DNA from: Bacillus sp. (in: firmicutes)
GTDB taxonomy: Bacteria; Bacillota; Bacilli; Bacillales; Salisediminibacteriaceae
NCBI GenBank assembly: GCA_003560495.1
Contig: PWLM01000217.1
Span: 1-64,000 of the forward strand
Reading direction: 5' to 3'
DNA: 64,000 nt
Below the pieces are notes generated by a model. That model saw only the letters and a program-made list of their open reading frames with translations. It did not search any database and was not told where the DNA came from. The position numbers and the translations under genes were made by a program. Each line of letters opens with the position of its first letter. Position 1 is the first letter of the stretch. Below, one piece after another: positions 46,720-55,931 of the stretch.

Positions 46720-47505
46720 TTATTTATGAACCTTTTTAAAAAATCCGGCAGCCTCTCCCTGCTTAAGAAAATCTCCTTCCTCTCTACTCCATTTCATTAC
46801 GCCAGGCTCAGCAAGCAGGATAACACTTGATCCAAAACCGAAAGAAGCAAATTCCTCCCCTTTCGTTAACTCGTGGCGTGTATGCGTGTAGTGAACACTG
46901 TTCACGTTCAAAGCTCCTACTTTAACAATTGCAAGACTGCCGCCGGGGGTATCCACCTCCGTTATAAGGCGGTAGTTGGAAGCAAGCGGCTGAACCCCAA
47001 ATTGAAAAGCCAGATCATTAACAGGTTCAGAATAATCTCCCAGAGCCCACCTCGCAGTAACTACCCCATCCGCCGGGCTGTGAATCCTGTGGTACTCTTT
47101 GGGTGAGAGATAAAACACTCCATACGTCCCCCCGGCGTATTTCTCCACCTTATTTTCCAGACGAAGAAGCGAAGCGAGGCTGTGCTCTTTTCCCTTAACT
47201 GAAAAGTGATCATCCGCAGTTAATTCTCCACATGCTGTCAGCACTCCATCGACAGGACTCACCACTGATTTTTCCAGCTGGGATACCGGGCGTGATCCCG
47301 GCTTCAGCTCTCTCATAAAGAATTCCTGAAGGGAACCGTACTGCTTAAGCTCCTCTGCAAGCTCTGCTTTGTTTATATTGAACGTATCTGCAAATGATGC
47401 AATTAAATATCTGCTTGCACCGCTCTCTGCCATCTTTTTCAGAAGAAAGGCATAGAAAGGATTGTGTGATAAATCCATCAGCAGACGATATGTTTCTTTT
47501 TTCAT
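46720..47505 (-). CDS. psd: Phosphatidylserine decarboxylase
   Basis: VSPVDGVLTACGEL, YHRIHSPADGVV, SFGFGSSVILLAEPG pyruvoyl-forming cleavage motif. Confidence 0.94.
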   Translation of the reverse strand: MKKETYRLLMDLSHNPFYAFLLKKMAESGASRYLIASFADTFNINKAELAEELKQYGSLQEFFMRELKPGSRPVSQLEKSVVSPVDGVLTACGELTADDHFSVKGKEHSLASLLRLENKVEKYAGGTYGVFYLSPKEYHRIHSPADGVVTARWALGDYSEPVNDLAFQFGVQPLASNYRLITEVDTPGGSLAIVKVGALNVNSVHYTHTRHELTKGEEFASFGFGSSVILLAEPGVMKWSREEGDFLKQGEAAGFFKKVHK

Positions 47506-47695
47506 AACCGGCACCTCATTTATCTCCCTCACTATTTGTTTTATACTGAAGACAGTATAACCTTATAGAAAAGTATTTTGTATATCCGCGGAATTCATTA
47601 TACCAGAAAAAAACGTTAGAAAATAAACTGTCTGCCTCTTTGTAAATGTCCGGTCTTTCCGGTACAGCCCTGCGGCCGGCGAAAGGAGTAAAATT

Positions 47696-50278
47696 ATGCA
47701 GGTCATACTATCACATAACAATCTGGACTTTGACGCACTTGCCTCTATGATTGCTGCAGGCAAGCTGTTTCCTGACGCCGCCGCAGTGCTGCCCTCAAGA
47801 ACGACTTCTGAAGTAGAACACTTTATAACTATTTATAAAAACGTTTTCCCTTTCCTTCGGCCAAATGAATGTTCCTGGGAAGAGGTTACTGAAGTCATTC
47901 TCGTGGATACGTCTCTTATCGACAGACAGCTGCCCGAATATCTCTACAACCTCCCCGTCCATATATATGATCATCATACGGACCAGGAGCCTCCGATGAA
48001 AAATATTCTGACCTATCAGTGCGAAGGCGTCGGAGCCACTATTACACTTTTAAGTGAAAAACTGCGGACCGAAAAATTCTCTGTTACGCCGCTCGAGGCT
48101 ACTGTTTTCGCACTTGGCCTTTATTCAGATACAGATTCCTTTACCCTTCCGGGAACAACACCGCGTGATCTGCAGGCAGGCGCCTACTTTCTCACTCAGG
48201 GCGCGAACCTGAAAGTAGTCGATCAGTTCCGGGAGGTCCCACTGACCCAAAGCCAGCAGCACCTTTTTCAAAAACTGCTCGAAGAAAGCGACGTTCACAC
48301 TGTTCACGGTATGGAAATTATGACTTCCTTCCTCGAGCAGGACGAATATACTGGCCACCTCGCACACATTACGAGAAAACTGCTTCAAATATCGGGTCTC
48401 GATGGTGTTATTGCTGTAGTTAGAATGGGCAGGAAAATATTCGTGACCTGCCGTGCCCAGACCGAACACATCGATTTCAGACCTATCGTAAAAAAACTTG
48501 GGGGAGGAGGACATCCCCAGGCAGCTTCCGCCACTCTGAAAGATAAACAGCTTCACGATGTGCGCGGAATCATTGAGGAAACACTTCCTGATTCTATTCT
48601 CCCTGCTCTTACAGCCCGGGACATCATGACTTCCCCCGTCCGGGTTATTGCGCCGGAAACAGCAGTGGAAACTGCCTCAAAAATGCTCTACCGTTACGGT
48701 CACAGCGGATTTCCTGTAGCTGATAACGGCAGGCTGGCCGGAATTATTTCACGAAGAGATATCGACAAAGCCCTTCATCACGGCCTCGGCCATGCTCCTG
48801 TTAAAGGATTTATGCAGCATGACCCATTCTGGATTACCGAAAATGCCCGCCTGGAATCTATACGCACGATGATGATGGATGAACAGATCGGCCGTCTTCC
48901 TGTACTAAAAGAAGGAGAAATGATTGGGATCGTTTCACGGACAGATGTTATTCAGGCAATGCATGGTTTTTCCGTGTATGACCGGCCGGCAGAATTTTCC
49001 TCACCGGTAAAAAGGCAGGTAGCCAAAACTATGGAACACAGCTTTCCTCCCGGACTTCTGGATCTTTTGAAGAAGGTTCAGAAAAAATGTGACGAGCTGG
49101 AAGTAAAAGCTTTTTTAATCGGCGGTATTGTCAGGGACATGTTTTTAAATATTCCGAACGAAGATCTTGATATTGTCGTTGAAGGTGATGCGGTGACTGC
49201 AGGAGAAAAACTCGTAGAGGAATACGGCGGAAAGCTCCGCTCCCATGATATTTTCCGGACAGCTACCTGGTCCCATCCTGGCGGCTATAAGATTGATCTT
49301 ACAAGTGCAAGAACGGAATATTACGATTTTCCTGCCGCTCTTCCAAATGTAGAACCTTCTACTATTAAGGAAGATCTTTACAGAAGAGACTTCACCGTTA
49401 ACACATTGGCTGTATCTATTAACCGGGCAACGTACGGCGAGCTGACGGATTATTTCAACGGGTTAAAAGATATTTACGCTAAAAGGTTAAAAGTACTTTA
49501 CAATTTGAGTTTTGTGGAAGATCCTACAAGAATTCTTCGGGCACTGCGCTTTGAATCGCGTTTTGGTTTCCGGATGGAACCTCAGACGAAATTCCTCGCT
49601 GAGGAAAATATGCATCTTCTCGGGTCCGTTTCCTATGCACGTCTTTCGGACGAACTGTCCCGGCTTTTTTTAAATTCAGACCCCCGTACAGGGACAGAGC
49701 GGCTTATTGCTTTTTCAGCAGGAAGTGCTCTTTTTAAAGAAACAGCTGCCCATACGCTTACGTCTCTCCGGGTCCGGAGATTAAGCAGGTATGAAATGTT
49801 ATTTAAAAAATGCGGATGCGGTTTTCCCTCCAGCATATGGATCGGCTACTGGCTCCAGTTTCTTCCGCCTAAACTGAAAGCCGTGCAGGAGCTTCCCGCA
49901 TATTCTCTGAATAAACAGGATGAAAAAACTACCCTGACCTGGGTCCAGTGGCTGCAGGAAAACCGCATTCAGGAGTGGGATCATTCAGATACCGCGTCTC
50001 TCCATAAAATTTTCGTTCATGTCCCGGTCCACATTGTTCTTCCTTTTGCAGCAGCATTTGCACCAAAAAAACTTCTGCAGAAAATAACCCGTTATCTTTA
50101 CCGCAGGGAAACAACTTCGGACTGGCTCACCGGGAAGGATTTAATTCAGGCAGGCTACCGTCCCGGACCGGCTTTTTCAAAAATACTTTTTGAGGCGGAT
50201 ATAAAAAAATTAGAATGTCCGGAAACGACAAAAACGGAGCTGCTCGATTACGTTTCAGATCTTTCTTTCAGCAAATAA
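47696..50278 (+). CDS. DHH/DHHA1 - tandem CBS - class II tRNA nucleotidyltransferase/poly(A) polymerase fusion (860 aa)
   Basis: HNNLDFDALASMIAA (DHH N-term), LGGGGHPQAASATL (DHHA1), two CBS repeats, AFLIGGIVRDMFLNIPNEDLDIVVEGD and DPTRILRALRFESRFGF nucleotidyltransferase motifs. Confidence 0.92.
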   Translation: MQVILSHNNLDFDALASMIAAGKLFPDAAAVLPSRTTSEVEHFITIYKNVFPFLRPNECSWEEVTEVILVDTSLIDRQLPEYLYNLPVHIYDHHTDQEPPMKNILTYQCEGVGATITLLSEKLRTEKFSVTPLEATVFALGLYSDTDSFTLPGTTPRDLQAGAYFLTQGANLKVVDQFREVPLTQSQQHLFQKLLEESDVHTVHGMEIMTSFLEQDEYTGHLAHITRKLLQISGLDGVIAVVRMGRKIFVTCRAQTEHIDFRPIVKKLGGGGHPQAASATLKDKQLHDVRGIIEETLPDSILPALTARDIMTSPVRVIAPETAVETASKMLYRYGHSGFPVADNGRLAGIISRRDIDKALHHGLGHAPVKGFMQHDPFWITENARLESIRTMMMDEQIGRLPVLKEGEMIGIVSRTDVIQAMHGFSVYDRPAEFSSPVKRQVAKTMEHSFPPGLLDLLKKVQKKCDELEVKAFLIGGIVRDMFLNIPNEDLDIVVEGDAVTAGEKLVEEYGGKLRSHDIFRTATWSHPGGYKIDLTSARTEYYDFPAALPNVEPSTIKEDLYRRDFTVNTLAVSINRATYGELTDYFNGLKDIYAKRLKVLYNLSFVEDPTRILRALRFESRFGFRMEPQTKFLAEENMHLLGSVSYARLSDELSRLFLNSDPRTGTERLIAFSAGSALFKETAAHTLTSLRVRRLSRYEMLFKKCGCGFPSSIWIGYWLQFLPPKLKAVQELPAYSLNKQDEKTTLTWVQWLQENRIQEWDHSDTASLHKIFVHVPVHIVLPFAAAFAPKKLLQKITRYLYRRETTSDWLTGKDLIQAGYRPGPAFSKILFEADIKKLECPETTKTELLDYVSDLSFSK

Positions 50279-50475
50279 TAATCCGGCCGACTGCACATAC
50301 GCTCATGTGTTTTTTCCAAAAAAATGGAAAGTTGTCTTTCACTATTCGAAGATAAACCGTTTTTTTATTGGATATAATCGCGTAAAAAACTTACTCGGCT
50401 GAAGACCATAAATTACATTCAGCTATTCCGCCAGAGACATCTTTTTTGCCAAATGAACGTTAGGGGGTTGGGATT

Positions 50476-50919
50476 ATGAAATTGCATGAAACAATGCCTG
50501 AACTTGCGGGTGTTTCGGGCTGGCTCAATTCAGACGGAAAAGAAGAACCTGCAGGACAAAAACCGGTATTGATTCATTTCTGGTCTGTCAGCTCTCCTCT
50601 CTGCTTTGAAGCAATGCCTGAATTAAATGACATACGGGATGATCTTGAGTCAGATCTGCATTTTATTGCAGTACATGTTCCTCTTTTGGAGAAAGATGTT
50701 AATTTATCCGTTATTAAAGAATCCGCCAACCATCTGAATATTACCCAGCCGGTCGCTTTGGATAATCAGAGGGTGCTTGCTGACGCTTTTGAAATCCCAA
50801 AGGTCCCTGCCTATTACGTCTTTGACAGCGGAGGCAGACTGCGTCACTTTCAAAAAGGCGGCCGCGGTATAAAAATGCTGCGAAGACGCATCGAGCGTGT
50901 TCTGAAGAGCGGTGACTAG
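50476..50919 (+). CDS. YkuV-like thioredoxin-fold protein with SxxC in place of CxxC
   Basis: MKLHETMPELAGVSGWLN...VLIHFWSVSSPLCFEAMPELND...VPAYYVFDSGGRLRHFQKGGRGIKMLRRRIERVL, similar to B. subtilis YkuV. Confidence 0.85.
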   Translation: MKLHETMPELAGVSGWLNSDGKEEPAGQKPVLIHFWSVSSPLCFEAMPELNDIRDDLESDLHFIAVHVPLLEKDVNLSVIKESANHLNITQPVALDNQRVLADAFEIPKVPAYYVFDSGGRLRHFQKGGRGIKMLRRRIERVLKSGD

Positions 50920-51116
50920 GAACGTTTCAGAAGCTGGATTCTGACGTAAAGTAGTAATACTTTTCATATTCTACTCAGTACTCCTTTCTCTCTTCCACTA
51001 TATGAACGGCTCTGGGCCGGAAAAGCATTCTTAAAATTTTCAGCTGTCTGCTTGGCATGCCGGTCCCTGCTGTGTTAGATTTATAAAGAAGACTTATGAA
51101 TGAGGAGATGAACAAA

Positions 51117-51830
51117 ATGAGTGTACATATTGGAGCCAAACAAGGAGAAATCGCAGAGGCTATTCTGCTTCCAGGTGATCCCCTGCGGGCCAAATATATT
51201 GCCGACAACTTTCTTGAAGATGTAACGAAATACAATGATGTCCGGGGAATGTATGGATTCACCGGCACTTATAAAGGAGAGCGTGTGTCAGTACAGGGTA
51301 CAGGTATGGGCGTCCCTTCAATCTCGATTTACGCCCATGAACTGATTAACAGCTATAACGTTAAAAAACTTATCCGTGTAGGCACGTGCGGGGCGATTCA
51401 AAAAGATGTTAAAGTGCGTGACGTTATTATTGCGATGAGTGCTACAAGCAACTCCGGCGTTAATAAACAGTACTTTAACGGTATCGACTTTGCACCTACC
51501 GCCGATTTCGGCCTTCTAAAAAAAGCTTACGATGGTGCCGTTGCCCAGGGACTTCAGGTGAATGTCGGAAATGTCTTTACGAGCGATGTATTTTATAATG
51601 AGGACGAAAACCTTATTCCGATGCTTGCCCGCCACCAGGTACTGGCAGTAGAAATGGAAACTTCCGCCCTGTACACAATTGCAGCCCGCTTCAACGTACA
51701 GGCTCTGTCTGTTCTCACTGTAAGTGACCATATTATCACTGGCGAAGAAACATCTTCGCAGGAGCGTCAGGAAACATTTAATGAAATGGTCCATGTAGCT
51801 CTCGCAGCCGCGGTTGACCAGCAGGATTAA
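51117..51830 (+). CDS. deoD: Purine-nucleoside phosphorylase, DeoD type (start [15 protein letters not shown])
   Basis: [52 protein letters not shown]. Confidence 0.97.
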   Translation: MSVHIGAKQGEIAEAILLPGDPLRAKYIADNFLEDVTKYNDVRGMYGFTGTYKGERVSVQGTGMGVPSISIYAHELINSYNVKKLIRVGTCGAIQKDVKVRDVIIAMSATSNSGVNKQYFNGIDFAPTADFGLLKKAYDGAVAQGLQVNVGNVFTSDVFYNEDENLIPMLARHQVLAVEMETSALYTIAARFNVQALSVLTVSDHIITGEETSSQERQETFNEMVHVALAAAVDQQD

Positions 51831-51848
51831 AGATATCCAAGCCCGCTA

Positions 51849-51898
51849 CCAAAAAAAGCTGTCCACGTCGAAAATTCGACTGATGGACAGCTTTTTTG
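51849..51898 (+). terminator. Terminator downstream of deoD
   Basis: AAAAAAAGCTGTCCacgtcgaaaattcgactgatGGACAGCTTTTTT. Confidence 0.88.
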
Positions 51899-51962
51899 AT
51901 TATGCTTCCCTTCTGCTGCTGCAACATGAACAGTGAGGCTCTTTACAACAGAGCAAAAGCCA

Positions 51963-52952
51963 TTAATAGATGAGTTCGACGAGACTTTCTTTTTCTACAG
52001 GTCCAAAATAATAAGAAGGATCAATCCCTTCCAGTGCCTGATGAATAGCATTTTTTTCATATTTCGTTCCGGTCAGACGCTGTTCAATTTCCTTAACATC
52101 TCCGACACCGAAGAAATCCCCGAATATTTTACTTTCCGTAATTTTCCCTTTGGAAACATTCAGCCGCACATCGATCGTCCCTGCTCCTTCAAACCTTTTG
52201 GAACGCTGAAGATCAAACTTCGGAGATTTTCCGTAATTCCACTCCCAATTTTTATATCTTTCTTTTGAGAGTTCCTCAATTTCCTTCCATTCTTCCGGAG
52301 TGAATCTTTTTACCGGGATATCCCCCTCCTTGAAAATATAGCTGAGAATAATTTGTTTCAGCTCTTCCACGTCAATATTTTTTTCAATAAGTTCGTTAAT
52401 ATTTGCCACTCTCGAACGGACAGATTTAATTCCTTTAGAACGAATTTTTTCTTCGTTGACGTTAAGTGCATCTACAATATTCTCCATTGTCACATCAACG
52501 AGCAGCGTGCCGTGACTGAACATCTTACCTTTAGTAGAGTACTGGGCATTCCCGGAGATTTTTCGTTCTCCCACCTGAATATCATTCCGCCCGCTCAACT
52601 CAGCGTTCACACCGAGTTCCTGAAGTGCCTCGATCACAGGACGGGTAAACTTCGCATAATTGTGAAAACTGTTTCCGTCGTCCTTAGTTAAAAAACTGAA
52701 GCTTAAATTACCTAGGTCCTGGTATACTGCTCCTCCACCGGATAACCGGCGTACAACTTTCACTCCATTTTCCTCTACAAATTTTTTATTGATTTCCTGA
52801 TGGGTATTTTGATTTTTTCCTATAATAATGCATGGCTCGTTGACGTAAAAAAGCAGGTACGTCTGATCCGCAGGAAGCTGCTTCAGGGCGTATTCCTCAA
52901 GAGCGAGATTAATTCCCGGATCGGTTATATTTTCATTATCAATAAAAATCAT
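51963..52952 (-). CDS. Lipoate--protein ligase
   Basis: NLALEEYALKQLPADQTYLLFYVNEPCIIIGKNQNTHQEIN, VVRRLSGGGAVYQDLGNLSFSF. Confidence 0.94.
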   Translation of the reverse strand: MIFIDNENITDPGINLALEEYALKQLPADQTYLLFYVNEPCIIIGKNQNTHQEINKKFVEENGVKVVRRLSGGGAVYQDLGNLSFSFLTKDDGNSFHNYAKFTRPVIEALQELGVNAELSGRNDIQVGERKISGNAQYSTKGKMFSHGTLLVDVTMENIVDALNVNEEKIRSKGIKSVRSRVANINELIEKNIDVEELKQIILSYIFKEGDIPVKRFTPEEWKEIEELSKERYKNWEWNYGKSPKFDLQRSKRFEGAGTIDVRLNVSKGKITESKIFGDFFGVGDVKEIEQRLTGTKYEKNAIHQALEGIDPSYYFGPVEKESLVELIY

Positions 52953-53273
52953 GATTCTTCCTCCTTATAAAATAGCTCTACTTATTTTATCATATTTTTT
53001 GATTATCCATGTGAGCAGACTCCCACAGCTTCTTAGCGTTGCAAAAATATATACTGCAACAAAAAAACGCAAATTTAATGTTTCCTTTCTACAAAAAAGG
53101 TCTATTAAGAATAATGCAGGGATTTAGAATTATAAGCTGTGTCTGCCGAACTGTTTAAACAAAATAACAGTGCGTCCAGCACGAAGGAAATAAGATTCCC
53201 TGTTTGAGAAATGTCCATTGCCAATGATTTTTTTTAATCTTAAAAGTTATTTTATTATTCAGGAGGCGTTTGT

Positions 53274-54098
53274 ATGGAATATGTTACTTTAAATAATGGC
53301 CTGACTATGCCGCAGCTCGGGTTTGGCGTATGGCAGGTAAAAAACGATGAAGCCGAGAAAGCGGTAAAAAATGCAGTAAAAGCCGGTTACCGCTCGATTG
53401 ACACGGCGATGATCTATAAAAATGAAGAAGGTGTCGGAAGAGCGCTTAAGGCAATTGATGTTCCGCGCGAAGAAATGTTTATAACTACAAAAGTGTGGAA
53501 TGCCGATCAGGGCTACGACAATACGATTAAAGCGTTTGAAGCCAGTCTGGAGCGTCTCGGCCTGGACTATGTGGATATGTATTTAATCCACTGGCCGGTG
53601 CCCGAACACGATAACTACGTGGAAACATATCAGGCAATGGAAAAACTGTACGAACTTGGCCGGGTAAAAGCCATCGGCGTGTGTAACTTTGATCAGAACC
53701 ACATTGAAAGGCTGCTGGAGGAGTGCAGCGTGCCCCCTGCTGTCAACCAGGTGGAGTGCCATCCTTTTCTGGCCCAGAATGAATTGAAGGACTTCTGCCG
53801 GAGTAACGATATTTTTATAGAAGCGTGGAGCCCTCTTATGCAGGGGGGAGAGGTTCTGAATCATCCTGTTATTCAGTCCATTGCAGACGATCACTCGAAA
53901 ACGGGTGCACAGGTTATTCTCCGCTGGCACCTTCAAAACGATTCCATCGTTATTCCTAAATCAGTTACTCCCGAACGAATTAAAGAAAATATTGATGTTT
54001 TTGATTTCGAACTTTCAGACAATGAAATGGATCTGATCAATAATCTTGACCGGGGTATCCGCAAAGGTCCTAAACCTGCTGAAATGAATCGAACTTAA
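53274..54098 (+). CDS. Aldo/keto reductase
   Basis: LGFGVWQVKNDEAEKAVKNAVKAGYRSIDTAMIYKNEEGVGRAL, YLIHWPVP. Confidence 0.95.
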   Translation: MEYVTLNNGLTMPQLGFGVWQVKNDEAEKAVKNAVKAGYRSIDTAMIYKNEEGVGRALKAIDVPREEMFITTKVWNADQGYDNTIKAFEASLERLGLDYVDMYLIHWPVPEHDNYVETYQAMEKLYELGRVKAIGVCNFDQNHIERLLEECSVPPAVNQVECHPFLAQNELKDFCRSNDIFIEAWSPLMQGGEVLNHPVIQSIADDHSKTGAQVILRWHLQNDSIVIPKSVTPERIKENIDVFDFELSDNEMDLINNLDRGIRKGPKPAEMNRT

Positions 54099-54136
54099 AA
54101 ATTTACAATGGGCACTGTTGTTAAAAATGTGCTGAG

Positions 54137-54186
54137 AAAGGTCAGGCCTGCCGGTAAATCCGGCAGACCTGACCAATGTTTTTTGT
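54137..54186 (+). terminator. Terminator hairpin downstream of the aldo/keto reductase
   Basis: GGTCAGGCCTGCCGG-taaa-TCCGGCAGACCTGACC followed by a T-rich tract. Confidence 0.85.
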
Positions 54187-54298
54187 TGGGGTATTGGTAT
54201 GGCCCTGTCATGTAAATGCATATCTCAAGCGCCCGGCGGCAGCCAGAAGCTTCTTTATCAGCAGTCCAGGATCTTTTTTCTGAAGGGCTATTTTAGTC

Positions 54299-55276
54299 TC
54301 AGTGTGCCTGAACACCACTTTCAGCGGCATAGCGTGCCATTTTTTCGTAAAGTTTTTTTTCTTCAGGAAAGTCTTTTTTCTCCAGTACACTCGTTCCCGA
54401 TGGGTTCTCCAGGTCGAGGGAGACGGTACCTTCAAATTCGTAAGTCGCATTTCCCCTCAGCTTAATAAAAAAGTTTTCGTCTTTTTTATTCACAATTGTC
54501 TGGACCATGCCTCCCGGATTATACACAGTAATAACTTCATTAAACGGCTGATGTCCGAGAAGGCACGATACAAGCGTGGACGCTGACATTGCTGTTCCGC
54601 AGGCGTTCGTCAATCCCACGCCCCGTTCATAAGTCCGTACAAAGATTTTTTGGGCTGAGAGGCTTTTTATGAAGCTGACGTTTGTACCGTTCGGAAAAAG
54701 CTGCTTGCACTCGTTCGCCCGTTCCCCCGAAATCTGAACTGCGCTGTCGTCCACATAATTCACTACTGCTGCCAAGTGTGGATTAGGAACACTCAAAGCA
54801 GTGAAGGATATCTCTTCCTGAATTTCAGGAATAGGAGTGTTTATCCACTCATTTTTCTTCGTGCTCATTGGAAGAGAAGCGGGATCGAATGAAACGGGTT
54901 CAATTGCCACTTCAAAAGTACGGATGCCTTCATAAATTTCCGGAACTTCCGCTACCGGCAGATCCGCTTTCATCGTTTCAAATACGAGTTCTTTTTTACC
55001 GGTACGATCAATGGCATATCTGGCTGCACAGCGTAATCCATTTCCGCACATTTCTGCTTCACTTCCGTCAGAATTGAACATGCGCATCCTTGCATCAGCC
55101 GATTCACTGCTCATTACAAAGAGAATTCCATCTGACCCTATCGGTCCACCCCGGCGGCTCAGCTGAACCGCAAGCTCTTTTCTTTCTTCCTCTGAAAATG
55201 AATAATCGTTATTCCATTCATCGATGATTATAAAATCATTGCCTGAACCGTGACATTTTAAAAATTCCAGTTTCAC
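54299..55276 (-). CDS. dapF: Diaminopimelate epimerase (GTG start)
   Basis: FLKCHGSGNDFIIIDEWN, MCGNGLRCAARYA, TNACGTAMSAS; GTG at 55274-55276 preceded by AGGAGAGGG. Confidence 0.96.
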   Translation of the reverse strand: MKLEFLKCHGSGNDFIIIDEWNNDYSFSEEERKELAVQLSRRGGPIGSDGILFVMSSESADARMRMFNSDGSEAEMCGNGLRCAARYAIDRTGKKELVFETMKADLPVAEVPEIYEGIRTFEVAIEPVSFDPASLPMSTKKNEWINTPIPEIQEEISFTALSVPNPHLAAVVNYVDDSAVQISGERANECKQLFPNGTNVSFIKSLSAQKIFVRTYERGVGLTNACGTAMSASTLVSCLLGHQPFNEVITVYNPGGMVQTIVNKKDENFFIKLRGNATYEFEGTVSLDLENPSGTSVLEKKDFPEEKKLYEKMARYAAESGVQAH

Positions 55277-55516
55277 TTTACCCTCTCCTTTTATTAAGTT
55301 TCGCTCTGTTAAAGCATTCTTGTTGGCGACTGGAGAGAAACTTCGCTTCCATCCGGACGACAGGGAAGCCGCATACTTTCTCCATGGCAGGTGTAAAGAG
55401 CAGCAGGCAGGCACCCCCAAAACAACACAGAGCCTTAAGTTTTAACGGCATGCTTCTATAGATTTCTATATGGATTTATAGGCGTTTGCAAATAGATGGC
55501 GGCCTGAGTGTTCCAT

Positions 55517-55557
55517 AAAAAAGCCTTCATAACACACAGTGTTATGAAGGCTTTTTT
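55517..55557 (-). terminator. Perfect 19-bp inverted-repeat terminator downstream of the UGA-containing hesB-like gene
   Basis: AAAAAAGCCTTCATAACAC-aca-GTGTTATGAAGGCTTTTTT. Confidence 0.93.
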
Positions 55558-55585
55558 GAACGGGAAAGGATTTAACCCTCCAGCT

Positions 55586-55870
55586 TTAGCAGCAGTCGCT
55601 GCTGCCATTATTCATGACAAGTCCGCCGCCGTCGTCTGTCTGCTGAAAAGCGAGTTCCAGGTTTCCGGACTGCTCGTGGGCAATCCGGTCGAACGCTACC
55701 TGCAGCCCGTTAATTTCTTCCACAATATCTTCTTCTGCCGGCGCATCCAGCGCCAGTCCCAGCTGAGGACCTCCTCAGCCCATACCTGCTGTGAAGATTT
55801 TAATATTGGAAGCTTCGTGTTCTTTCATAATATCAGTAATATACTGCTTTGCTTTTTCAGTAATCTGCAT
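55586..55870 (-). CDS. HesB/IscA-like protein with in-frame UGA at codon 32; candidate HesB-like selenoprotein
   Basis: Reverse-strand reading: MQITEKAKQYITDIMKEHEASNIKIFTAGMG[UGA]GGPQLGLALDAPAEEDIVEEINGLQVAFDRIAHEQSGNLELAFQQTDDGGGLVMNNGSSDCC, stop TAA. RBS AGAGGTG before ATG, same frame on both sides of the UGA, terminator after it. UGA at 55775-55777. Confidence 0.85.
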
Positions 55871-55892
55871 GATTTCACCTCTTTTACAGCTT

Positions 55893-55921
55893 TTCTTCAA
55901 GTATTTTATCAATTAAATACT
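55893..55921 (-). promoter_or_regulatory. Candidate sigma-A promoter for the hesB-like gene
   Basis: Reverse strand TTGTTT-17 nt-TAAAAT, about 22 nt upstream of the start codon. Confidence 0.5.
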
Positions 55922-55931
55922 AAGAAAACAA

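Noticed and set aside
55586-55870. Simple pseudogene explanation for the hesB-like UGA
   Set aside because: Not excluded, but the UGA falls on the motif position used by Sec/Cys in this family, there are no other lesions, and expression signals are intact; retained as a selenoprotein candidate pending a selABCD search.
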